From: JAAFIP01 sp043778205
GTDB lineage: Bacteria > Pseudomonadota > Gammaproteobacteria > Burkholderiales > Burkholderiaceae_C
Direction of reading: 5' to 3'
Assembly: GCA_043778205.1 (NCBI GenBank)
Contig: JAYWGO010000078.1
Span: forward strand, 1 to 20,525
DNA: 20,525 nucleotides
The notes beneath the pieces were generated by a model that was not told where the DNA came from, searched no databases, and worked only from the letters and a program-made list of their open reading frames with translations. This document shows positions 7,763 to 13,300 of the stretch, one piece after another. The position numbers were made by a program, and so were the translations under genes. The first letter of the stretch is position 1; each line of letters opens with the position of its first letter.

Positions 7763-8668
7763 ATGAATAAACTTGGACTTTTTATCTCTACCCTGCTGGT
7801 GGCGCTTGCCGTGCTAGCCTCTACTTTGTTTGTGGTGGACCAGCGCCAGTTTGGCGTGCTGTATTCGTTTGGCCAAATTAAAGACGTGATTACCGAACCT
7901 GGCTTGCGGTTTAAGCTGCCCCAGCCGTTTCAAAACGTGATCTTCTTAGACCGCCGCGTACTCACACTGGACAGCCCGGAGACTGGCTCTATCCAAACCG
8001 CTGAGAAGAAAAACTTGGTGGTGGACTGGCTGGTAAAGTGGCGCATTGCCGATGCGCGCCAGTTTATCCGTAACAACTCAGGCGGTGCCAACATTCAAAC
8101 TGCTGAGCAACGCCTCACCTCGGTGGTGCAAGACGCACTGAACTCTGAAGTTACCAAGCGCACGGTCAAAGATGTACTCTCTACCGACCGCGACAAAATC
8201 ATGCAAGGCGTGCAGCAGCGTTTGATCGATGATGCCAAAACCTTCGGTATCGAGATTGTGGACGTGCGTATCAAGCGGGTGGACTTTCCTGCCTCAGTGG
8301 CCGATTCGGTTTACCAGCGCATGAAGTCTGAGCGCCAGCAGGTGGCCAACGAGCTGCGCTCTACCGGCGGTGCCGAGGGCGAAAAAATCCGCGCTGATGC
8401 AGACCGCCAGCGTGACGTGGTGATCGCCGAGGCCTACCGCGAAGCACAAAAAGTCAAAGGTGATGGTGATGCCAAAGCGGCTGCGCTGTACTCTGAAGCC
8501 TTTGGCCGCGACGCACAGTTTGCCCAGTTTTACCGCAATCTGGATGCCTACAAAGCCAGCTTTTCCAAGAAAAGCGACGTGATGGTGCTAGACCCTTCCA
8601 GCGAATTCTTCAAGACCATGCGCGGTGGTGGTGGCCCCGGTGCTTCTGCTGCACCTGCTAAAAAATAA
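7763..8668 (+). CDS. hflC: FtsH protease activity modulator HflC
   Basis: 301-residue partner of HflK. It has an N-terminal membrane anchor (residues about 4-25, LGLFISTLLVALAVLASTLF), then an SPFH domain starting at VVDQRQFGVLYSFGQIK and including DRRVLTLD and the characteristic VDVRIKRVDFP. A helical segment (about 185-260, with MKSERQQVANELRSTG and EKIRADADRQRDVV) precedes a Gly/Ala-rich C-terminus. A strong Shine-Dalgarno sequence AGGAG at 7751-7755 lies 7 nt before the ATG, three bases after the hflK stop, so the two are clearly co-translated. Length normal. Secure. Confidence 0.97.
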   Translation: MNKLGLFISTLLVALAVLASTLFVVDQRQFGVLYSFGQIKDVITEPGLRFKLPQPFQNVIFLDRRVLTLDSPETGSIQTAEKKNLVVDWLVKWRIADARQFIRNNSGGANIQTAEQRLTSVVQDALNSEVTKRTVKDVLSTDRDKIMQGVQQRLIDDAKTFGIEIVDVRIKRVDFPASVADSVYQRMKSERQQVANELRSTGGAEGEKIRADADRQRDVVIAEAYREAQKVKGDGDAKAAALYSEAFGRDAQFAQFYRNLDAYKASFSKKSDVMVLDPSSEFFKTMRGGGGPGASAAPAKK

Positions 8669-8680
8669 AACTTAGGCAAG

Positions 8681-8713
8681 CTGCAAACCCCACGCTGCAC
8701 GCGGGGTCTGCAG
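8681..8713 (+). terminator. Long imperfect hairpin after hflC
   Basis: CTGCA (8681-8685) and ACCCC (8687-8691) pair with GGGGT (8703-8707) and TGCAG (8709-8713). With two inner CG pairs this makes a 12-bp stem broken by two single mismatches. It begins 12 bases after the hflC stop. No T-run follows, so the role as terminator of the hfq-hfl operon or as a 3' protective structure is open. Confidence 0.5.
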
Positions 8714-8716
8714 GTG

Positions 8717-8731
8717 CTGCGCCTTGCGCAG
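8717..8731 (+). terminator. Second short hairpin after hflC
   Basis: CTGCGC (8717-8722) and GCGCAG (8726-8731) form a perfect 6-bp stem with a 3-nt loop, immediately downstream of the larger hairpin. The two tandem hairpins probably mark the 3' end of the hfq-hflC transcript, although no T-tract is present. Confidence 0.4.
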
Positions 8732-8830
8732 GCCTAGGGAGCTTTCTCTAAAACGCCAAAATAGTGCTTTCTGCACGCAAAAAGCAGGTACGGTTGTTGC
8801 AACCAAATGATAATGAAAGTGAGGACTTTT

Positions 8831-9121
8831 ATGCATCACCACCGCAACACTTTAATCGTACTAGGCTGCTTGGCATTACCGTCATTGCTATGGGCACAGG
8901 GCAACTCTGCTGCTGTGCAACCCGCACTGACTGTTGACCCATGCCGTAAATCAGTTTCTAAATTTGAAGAAACTATTGGCGTGATCCGCCAAGCGCAAGG
9001 CAACAAAGCGGCCGCTGAACTGAAAGAAAAATTACTGCCTGCCAAGCTGGAGAACGAAATTTTATTCAAAACTGGCTATTGCGGTTTGGCTAAGCACCTG
9101 CAAGAGAAAAAGCTGATTTAG
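8831..9121 (+). CDS. Small secreted protein of unknown function
   Basis: 96-residue protein that I do not recognise. The start at 8831 is preferred over an in-frame ATG at 8807 because GAGG at 8821-8824 lies 6 nt upstream. It opens with a His/Arg n-region (MHHHRN) and a hydrophobic core (TLIVLGCLALPSLLWA) with a likely signal peptidase I site after LWA, so the mature protein of about 76 residues should be periplasmic or exported. The mature part is Lys/Glu-rich and helical (KFEETIGVIRQAQGNKAAAELKEK) and has two Cys (in DPC and GYCG) that could form a disulfide. It lies between hflC and hisZ, where related genomes often carry a yjeT/DUF2065 gene, but it is not a DUF2065 protein (those are two-helix membrane proteins of about 60 residues). 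Confidence 0.75.
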   Translation: MHHHRNTLIVLGCLALPSLLWAQGNSAAVQPALTVDPCRKSVSKFEETIGVIRQAQGNKAAAELKEKLLPAKLENEILFKTGYCGLAKHLQEKKLI

Positions 9122-9208
9122 GGTTTTACAGCTTCGCTCGCCATGGGCTAGCGCGCAGTTTTATCACCTGCACAGAGCAAAACATCTGAGCTTGTGCTTT
9201 TATCGGCC

Positions 9209-9236
9209 TTAAAGCCCAGTAAAATCTGGTCTTTAA
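9209..9236 (+). promoter_or_regulatory. Dyad symmetry upstream of hisZ
   Basis: TTAAAG (9209-9214), one mismatch, then CCAG (9216-9219) pair with CTGG (9226-9229), one mismatch, CTTTAA (9231-9236): 10 of 11 pairs around the centre TAAAAT. The centre itself resembles a -10 box, but no good -35 is spaced correctly. It could be an operator covering the hisZ promoter or a terminator-like hairpin for the preceding small gene; no T-run follows. Confidence 0.45.
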
Positions 9237-9269
9237 TAGCACATGCGTTTCTACAGCGCCCTACAGAAC

Positions 9270-10442
9270 ATGTCCGCCTGGGTACTGCCCGATCATATCG
9301 CCGACGTTTTGCCTTCTGAGGCGCGGCACATCGAAGAATTACGCCGCCAGCTGCTAGACACCGCCCGCAGCTACGGCTACGAGCTGGTGATGCCGCCCCA
9401 GCTAGAGTACCTAGAGTCCTTGCTCACAGGTACCGGCCAAGCGCTTGACCTGCAAACCTTTAAACTGGTAGACCAGCTGTCGGGCCGCACCATGGGCCTG
9501 CGCGCTGACACCACGCCCCAAGTTGCCCGGATTGATGCCCATTTGCTTAACCGCAGCGGCGTCACCCGCCTGTGCTACTGCGGCCCCGTGCTGCATACCG
9601 CCCCCGCCAAACCGCATGCCACCCGTGAGCCAATGCAGTTTGGCTGCGAAATTTACGGCCATGCGGGCCCAGAGGCAGACCTTGAGGTGCTGCTGCTGGC
9701 CATCCACTGCCTGCACACGGCAGGGGTCAACGACATTACTGTGGACTTGGCCGATGCCCGTTTGGTGCGCGGCCTGCTGGCCGGTGTGGCCGCCACACCG
9801 CAGCAGCTAGCGCAGGTGCATGCCGCACTGGCCGCCAAAGACGCAGCCACCCTGGCCGAGCTGACTGTCAACTTCCCACCCGCCAGCCGCGATGGTTTGG
9901 CTGTGCTGGTGCAACTCTACGGTGACGAAACAGTACTTATTGAGGCCGAAAAGGCCTTTGGGCCCAAGGAAATGCTGCATGAGCAGCTATTAAATTTGAA
10001 GCAACTGGCTGCCAGCGTGCAGGCTGCGCAGCCGCAAGTTAAGGTCAGTTTTGACCTGGCTGACTCGCGCGGCTACGCCTACTACACCGGTGTGCGCTTT
10101 GCCATCTATACGCCCGGTGTCAACCACCAAATGGTGGATGCACTGGTGCGCGGTGGGCGCTACGACGAGGTAGGCTCGGTCTTTGGCCGCAACCGCCCCG
10201 CAGCTGGCTTTAGCCTGGACGTGAAAGAGCTTGTTAGCGTGGTGCCCAAACGGGCGCTGAAAGCGGCCATTCGCGCGCCCTGGGGCGAGTCTGCCGGTCT
10301 GAACGCCGCCATTGCAGGCCTGCGCGCGCGCGGCGACACGGTGGTGTGCGTGCTGCCCGGCCATGAGCATGAAGTGCAAGAATTTACCTGCGACCGCGCG
10401 CTGGCGTTTTTGGCTGGCCACTGGGTGGTGCAAGCCATCTGA
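9270..10442 (+). CDS. hisZ: ATP phosphoribosyltransferase regulatory subunit HisZ
   Basis: HisS-like paralogue that does not charge tRNA. It pairs with the short form of HisG to make ATP phosphoribosyltransferase, the first enzyme of histidine synthesis, and mediates feedback by histidine. 390 residues from ATG 9270 (MSAWVLPDHIADVLPSEARH), the start usual for the family; an in-frame ATG at 9243 adds nine residues. Seen: LRADTTPQVARIDAH (motif-2 region equivalent), YCGPVLHT, and the histidine-binding remnant FDLADSRGYAYYTGVRFAIY with GGRYDEVG. There is no C-terminal anticodon-binding domain, which separates it from HisS at the left edge. Codons 231-242 are encoded by a copy of the dispersed repeat (9962-9995), read in a different frame from the bamB copy. 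purA follows after 69 bp. Secure. Confidence 0.95.
   Translation: MSAWVLPDHIADVLPSEARHIEELRRQLLDTARSYGYELVMPPQLEYLESLLTGTGQALDLQTFKLVDQLSGRTMGLRADTTPQVARIDAHLLNRSGVTRLCYCGPVLHTAPAKPHATREPMQFGCEIYGHAGPEADLEVLLLAIHCLHTAGVNDITVDLADARLVRGLLAGVAATPQQLAQVHAALAAKDAATLAELTVNFPPASRDGLAVLVQLYGDETVLIEAEKAFGPKEMLHEQLLNLKQLAASVQAAQPQVKVSFDLADSRGYAYYTGVRFAIYTPGVNHQMVDALVRGGRYDEVGSVFGRNRPAAGFSLDVKELVSVVPKRALKAAIRAPWGESAGLNAAIAGLRARGDTVVCVLPGHEHEVQEFTCDRALAFLAGHWVVQAI
9962..9995 (+). repeat. Dispersed short repeat, copy B (inside hisZ)
   Basis: 34 bp identical to copy C (11986-12019) at 33 positions. The hairpin GCTGC-atga-GCAGC keeps a perfect 5-bp stem, and the single change falls in its loop. It is read as PKEMLHEQLLN, shifted one frame from the bamB copy. 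The upstream flank carries GGCC-gaaaa-GGCC, recalling the GGCC-aat-GGCC just before copy C. Confidence 0.85.
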
Positions 10443-10511
10443 AACAAGCCATCTGAACGCGCAGCTAAAAGCCATTTCAACCAGCTATTTAATTTCAACG
10501 GATTTGAAGAC

Positions 10512-11909
10512 ATGAATGCAACATCCAGCGCGCCATCCGCACAGCGCAACGTGGTCGGTCAAGGGCGCAACGTTGTCGAGCAAGGGCGCAACGTTGTCGT
10601 TGTGGGCACCCAATGGGGCGATGAAGGCAAGGGTAAGTTGGTGGACTGGCTGACCGAGTCGGCCCAGGGCGTAGTGCGCTTTCATGGTGGCCACAATGCC
10701 GGGCACACCTTGGTGATTAACGGTGTTAAAACCGCGCTTAACCTCATTCCCAGTGGCATCATGCGCCCTGGGGTTAAGTGCTACATCGGCAACGGCGTGG
10801 TGCTCGATGCTGCCCATCTGATGAAGGAAATCACCGGGCTAGAGGCTATTGGCGTAGAGGTGCGCTCGCGCCTGCGGGTGAGCGAGGCCTGCCCGCTGAT
10901 TTTGCCTTTCCACTCGGCACTGGACATTGCCCGCGAACACCAGCGCGGCCAAGGCGGCGCTGAGAAAATTGGCACCACAGGCAAAGGCGTAGGTCCGGCC
11001 TACGAAGACAAAATTGCCCGCCGCGCTCTGCGCGTGCAAGACCTGAAACACCCCGAGCGCTTTGCCGCCAAGCTGCGCGACCTGCTGGCCCTGCACAACC
11101 ATATTTTGACCACCTACCTGGGTGCAGCAGCGGTTGACTACCAAACCGTCTACGACGACGCTATGCGCTATGCCGAGGTGATTCGCCCCATGATGGCCGA
11201 TGTCTCCTGCGAGCTCAATGCCGCCCATAAAGCCGGCTGCAACCTGCTGTTTGAAGGCGCGCAGGGCACTTTGCTAGACATTGACCACGGCACCTACCCA
11301 TTTGTCACGTCCAGCAACTGCGTGGCAGGCAACGCTGCGGCAGGCTCAGGTGTTGGCCCCGGCCTGTTGCACTATGTGCTGGGCATCACCAAAGCCTACT
11401 GCACACGGGTGGGCGGTGGCCCGTTCCCCACCGAGCTAGAGTGGCAAAAAGAGGGCACGCCCGGCTACCACATGAGCACTGTGGGTGCCGAGCGCGGCGT
11501 GGTCACAGGCCGCTACCGCCGCTGCGGCTGGTTTGATGCCGCCTTGCTCAAGCGCAGCGCCCAGGTCAATGGCCTGTCCGGCCTGTGCATCACCAAGCTA
11601 GACGTGCTTGACGGCATCAGCGAACTTAAACTGTGCGTCGGCTATAGCTTAGACGGCGAAACCATAGACCTGCTGCCCATGGGCGCAGACGATATTGAGC
11701 GCTGCACCCCCATTTACGAGACCATGCCCGGCTGGCACGAAAGCAGCGTGGGTGTGGTGGACTACGCCAAGCTGCCCGTGAATGCGCAAAAGTATTTGCA
11801 GCGGATTGAAGAAGTCACTGGCGTACCGATTCACATTGTGTCTACCAGCCCCGACCGCGACCACACCATCATGCTGCAGCATCCGTTTGCTGTGTCTGCG
11901 TTGCCTTAG
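10512..11909 (+). CDS. purA: Adenylosuccinate synthetase
   Basis: GTP-dependent ligase joining IMP and aspartate, the first committed step to AMP. 465 residues, against about 430-445 for the family, because of an N-terminal extension of about 24 residues. The catalytic P-loop motif GTQWGDEGKGK sits at residues 32-42 (Asp37 corresponds to the usual Asp13). Other family marks: HNAGHTLVING, IGNGVVLD, EKIGTTGKGVGPAYEDK, FEGAQGTLLDIDHGTYPFVT, TRVGGGPFPTE, GRYRRCGWFD. The extension contains three 7-residue units RNVVGQG, RNVVEQG, RNVVVVG. The last is the normal N-terminal strand; the other two are duplicates. No strong Shine-Dalgarno sequence precedes the ATG. The stop lies in a 17-bp tandem repeat. 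Confidence 0.96.
   Translation: MNATSSAPSAQRNVVGQGRNVVEQGRNVVVVGTQWGDEGKGKLVDWLTESAQGVVRFHGGHNAGHTLVINGVKTALNLIPSGIMRPGVKCYIGNGVVLDAAHLMKEITGLEAIGVEVRSRLRVSEACPLILPFHSALDIAREHQRGQGGAEKIGTTGKGVGPAYEDKIARRALRVQDLKHPERFAAKLRDLLALHNHILTTYLGAAAVDYQTVYDDAMRYAEVIRPMMADVSCELNAAHKAGCNLLFEGAQGTLLDIDHGTYPFVTSSNCVAGNAAAGSGVGPGLLHYVLGITKAYCTRVGGGPFPTELEWQKEGTPGYHMSTVGAERGVVTGRYRRCGWFDAALLKRSAQVNGLSGLCITKLDVLDGISELKLCVGYSLDGETIDLLPMGADDIERCTPIYETMPGWHESSVGVVDYAKLPVNAQKYLQRIEEVTGVPIHIVSTSPDRDHTIMLQHPFAVSALP
10545..10607 (+). repeat. Three 21-bp tandem units at the purA 5' end
   Basis: Units 10545-10565, 10566-10586 and 10587-10607 each begin CGCAACGTkGTCG and keep the reading frame (RNVVGQG, RNVVEQG, RNVVVVG). 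The third unit encodes the first beta strand of PurA. The first two look like local duplications that lengthened the N-terminus. Confidence 0.9.
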
Positions 11910-11956
11910 TCAATATGTAAACTTAGTCAATATGTAAACGTAGCCCATGTGTTAAC
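11906..11956 (+). repeat. 17-bp tandem repeat across the purA stop
   Basis: TTAGTCAATATGTAAAC occurs twice with no gap (11906-11922 and 11923-11939). A third, degenerate unit follows (11940-11956, 12 of 17 positions). The purA stop TAG is inside the first unit. It could be simple slippage or an array of protein-binding sites upstream of the phosphoribosyltransferase. Confidence 0.85.
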
Positions 11957-11965
11957 CCAAGATTT

Positions 11966-12024
11966 TATAGATAAATAGGCCAATGGCCCAAGGAAATGCT
12001 GCACGAGCAGCTATTAAATCTATA
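11966..12024 (+). repeat. Dispersed short repeat, copy C, with terminal inverted repeats
   Basis: The core 11986-12019 matches copies A and B. The whole unit is bounded by TATAGATAAATAG (11966-11978) and CTATTAAATCTATA (12011-12024), an imperfect inverted repeat with one bulge. Inside are two further hairpins: GGCC-aat-GGCC (11978-11988) and GCTGC-acga-GCAGC. The structure resembles a small non-autonomous palindromic element. Its right end carries TATAGT (12021-12026), a good -10 hexamer. Confidence 0.8.
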
Positions 12025-12026
12025 GT
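12021..12026 (+). promoter_or_regulatory. Possible -10 element for the phosphoribosyltransferase gene
   Basis: TATAGT matches the sigma-70 -10 consensus at five of six bases and would start transcription about 43 nt before the chosen ATG at 12076. The -35 region (about 11998-12003) falls in the repeat and is poor. The same TATAGT is kept in repeat copy D, so the repeat may carry the promoter. Confidence 0.3.
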
Positions 12027-12075
12027 ATGTTCATCGTATTTAACTTCGCATAATTTCACTACTCCAAGGCGCACC

Positions 12076-12600
12076 ATGCTCACTGAAGACGGCAAACACC
12101 TGTACGTGTCCTACGACGAATACCATAACCTGACCGAAAAACTGGCCATCAAAGTGCACCAGTCTGGCTGGCAGTTTGACACTATTTTGTGCCTCGCACG
12201 CGGCGGCATGCGCCCTGGTGATATTTTGAGCCGCATCTTCAACAAGCCCCTGGCCATCATGTCCACCAGCTCCTACCGGGCTGAGGCAGGTACGGTGCAA
12301 GGCCACCTGGACATTGCCCGTTTTATCACCACCCCCAAAGGCGAGATTGCGGGCAAAGTGCTGCTGGTAGACGACCTGGCCGACACCGGCCACACCCTAA
12401 ACGCCGTGGTTGAATCGCTGCGCAACAACTACCAGCCCATCACCGAGCTGCGCACCGCCGTTATATGGACCAAAGGCGTGTCCACCTTCCAGCCTGACTA
12501 TTCAGTCGACTTTTTGCCCACCAACCCGTGGATTCACCAGCCGTTTGAAAGCTACGACAATTTGTCGCCAGAGAAGTTACTGGAGAAGTGGAAGGTCTAA
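12076..12600 (+). CDS. Purine-type phosphoribosyltransferase (PRTase family)
   Basis: 174-residue type I phosphoribosyltransferase, similar to xanthine-guanine or hypoxanthine enzymes that salvage purine bases with PRPP. The PRPP-binding signature VLLVDDLADTGHT is clear at about residues 95-107, and the N-terminal LCLARGGMRPGD loop is typical. The start at 12076 (MLTEDGKHLYVSYDEYHNL) is preferred: AAGG lies at 12065-12068 and the N-terminus fits the family. The frame is open upstream to an ATG at 11983, which would add 31 residues beginning MAQGNAARAAIKS. These are encoded by the dispersed repeat and are probably not translated. The neighbouring purA fits a purine role; exact substrate unknown. 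Confidence 0.88.
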   Translation: MLTEDGKHLYVSYDEYHNLTEKLAIKVHQSGWQFDTILCLARGGMRPGDILSRIFNKPLAIMSTSSYRAEAGTVQGHLDIARFITTPKGEIAGKVLLVDDLADTGHTLNAVVESLRNNYQPITELRTAVIWTKGVSTFQPDYSVDFLPTNPWIHQPFESYDNLSPEKLLEKWKV

Positions 12601-12608
12601 CCCAGCCG

Positions 12609-12647
12609 AAAAGTAATGATAAAATTAAGTATTACTTTTTTAAAAGT
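12609..12647 (+). promoter_or_regulatory. Inverted repeat between the phosphoribosyltransferase and vapB
   Basis: AAAAGTAAT (12609-12617) and ATTACTTTT (12631-12639) are perfect 9-bp arms. The right arm runs into six T (12636-12641) and can alternatively pair with AAAAGT (12642-12647). Read on + it is both a plausible intrinsic terminator for the upstream gene and, four bases before vapB, a plausible operator for autoregulation by the AbrB-type antitoxin. The two uses are not exclusive. Confidence 0.5.
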
Positions 12648-12650
12648 TAA

Positions 12651-12902
12651 ATGATGGGATACACCCTCACCACTAAAAGCCAGGTGACTGTGCCAAAAAT
12701 TGTGCGCCAAGCGCTGCAGGTAGGGCCAGGGCAGGAGATCGACTACACAGTGCAAGCTAACGGCACGGTGGTCATGTTTCCTGTGCAAAAGCCAATTCAA
12801 TCTGATGAAAACCCTTTTTTAAAGTGGATTGGGACAGGCATGGCCAAGCGGTCAACCGAAGAGCTATTGCGTGAGACCCGTGGTGAGGATGCAATGCGGT
12901 GA
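12651..12902 (+). CDS. AbrB/SpoVT-type antitoxin (VapB-like)
   Basis: 83-residue protein with an N-terminal SpoVT-AbrB swapped-hairpin DNA-binding domain (YTLTTKSQVTVPKIVRQALQ, then VGPGQEIDYTV), typical of type II antitoxins. The C-terminal part (about 45-83, including NPFLKWIGTGMAKRSTEELL) should wrap and inhibit the toxin. The start is ATG 12651, or the next codon ATG 12654. No strong Shine-Dalgarno sequence. Its stop overlaps the toxin start (GTGA, 12899-12902), the usual coupling of such pairs. The upstream inverted repeat is the likely autoregulatory site. Local AT content is higher than in the neighbouring housekeeping genes, consistent with acquisition. Family call good; naming it VapB is by association with the PIN toxin. 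Confidence 0.88.
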   Translation: MMGYTLTTKSQVTVPKIVRQALQVGPGQEIDYTVQANGTVVMFPVQKPIQSDENPFLKWIGTGMAKRSTEELLRETRGEDAMR

Positions 12903-13300
12903 TCTTGGTTGACAGCAGCGTGCTCATCGACGTTATCGAGAAAAAACTTGGGTGGTACCACATTAGCGCCAACGCGCTACACCAGGCTGCCCAAAAAGAC
13001 AGCTTGGCAATCAACGCCATAGTCTATGCAGAAGTCTCGCGCAGCTACGATACCAGCGCGCGCATGGACGAGTTCCTGCTAAGTACGGGCATTGTTTGGT
13101 GCGATCTGCCCAGGGCTGCAGCATTTCAGGCCGCCAGGGCGCATGACCGTTACCGCGCTTTAGGTGGCCAGCGCGAAACCACGCTGCCAGATTTTTTTAT
13201 GGGTGCGCATGCTAGTGCAGATGGCTGCACATTGCTGACACGTGATCCCCAACGTATTCGTGCTTATTTCCCAGAAGTTTCTTTGATCGTTCCCGAATGA
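12899..13300 (+). CDS. vapC: PIN-domain ribonuclease toxin (VapC-like)
   Basis: 133-residue PIN-domain protein. The acidic residues expected for a metal-dependent ribonuclease are present: Asp5 (in VDSSVLID), Glu45 (in VYAEVS), Asp98 (in LPDFFMGAHA) and Asp116 (in LLTRDP). This predicts an active RNA-cleaving toxin, kept in check by the preceding antitoxin. GTG start at 12899 overlaps the antitoxin stop by four bases. Unusually, its own stop TGA (13298-13300) overlaps the ATG of thrC (13297-13299), so the toxin-antitoxin pair and thrC probably share one transcript. RNA target cannot be read from sequence. Confidence 0.92.
   Translation: MILVDSSVLIDVIEKKLGWYHISANALHQAAQKDSLAINAIVYAEVSRSYDTSARMDEFLLSTGIVWCDLPRAAAFQAARAHDRYRALGGQRETTLPDFFMGAHASADGCTLLTRDPQRIRAYFPEVSLIVPE

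Noticed and set aside
10483..10497. CCAGCTATTTAATTT after hisZ as a fifth copy of the repeat
   Set aside because: Similarity to the GCAGCTATTAAATTT end is limited to about 15 bp and the rest of the element is absent; it could be chance.
11983..12075. 31-residue N-terminal extension of the phosphoribosyltransferase
   Set aside because: It is coded by the dispersed repeat and lacks a Shine-Dalgarno sequence, while the downstream ATG has AAGG and a family-like N-terminus. Kept only as a finding.
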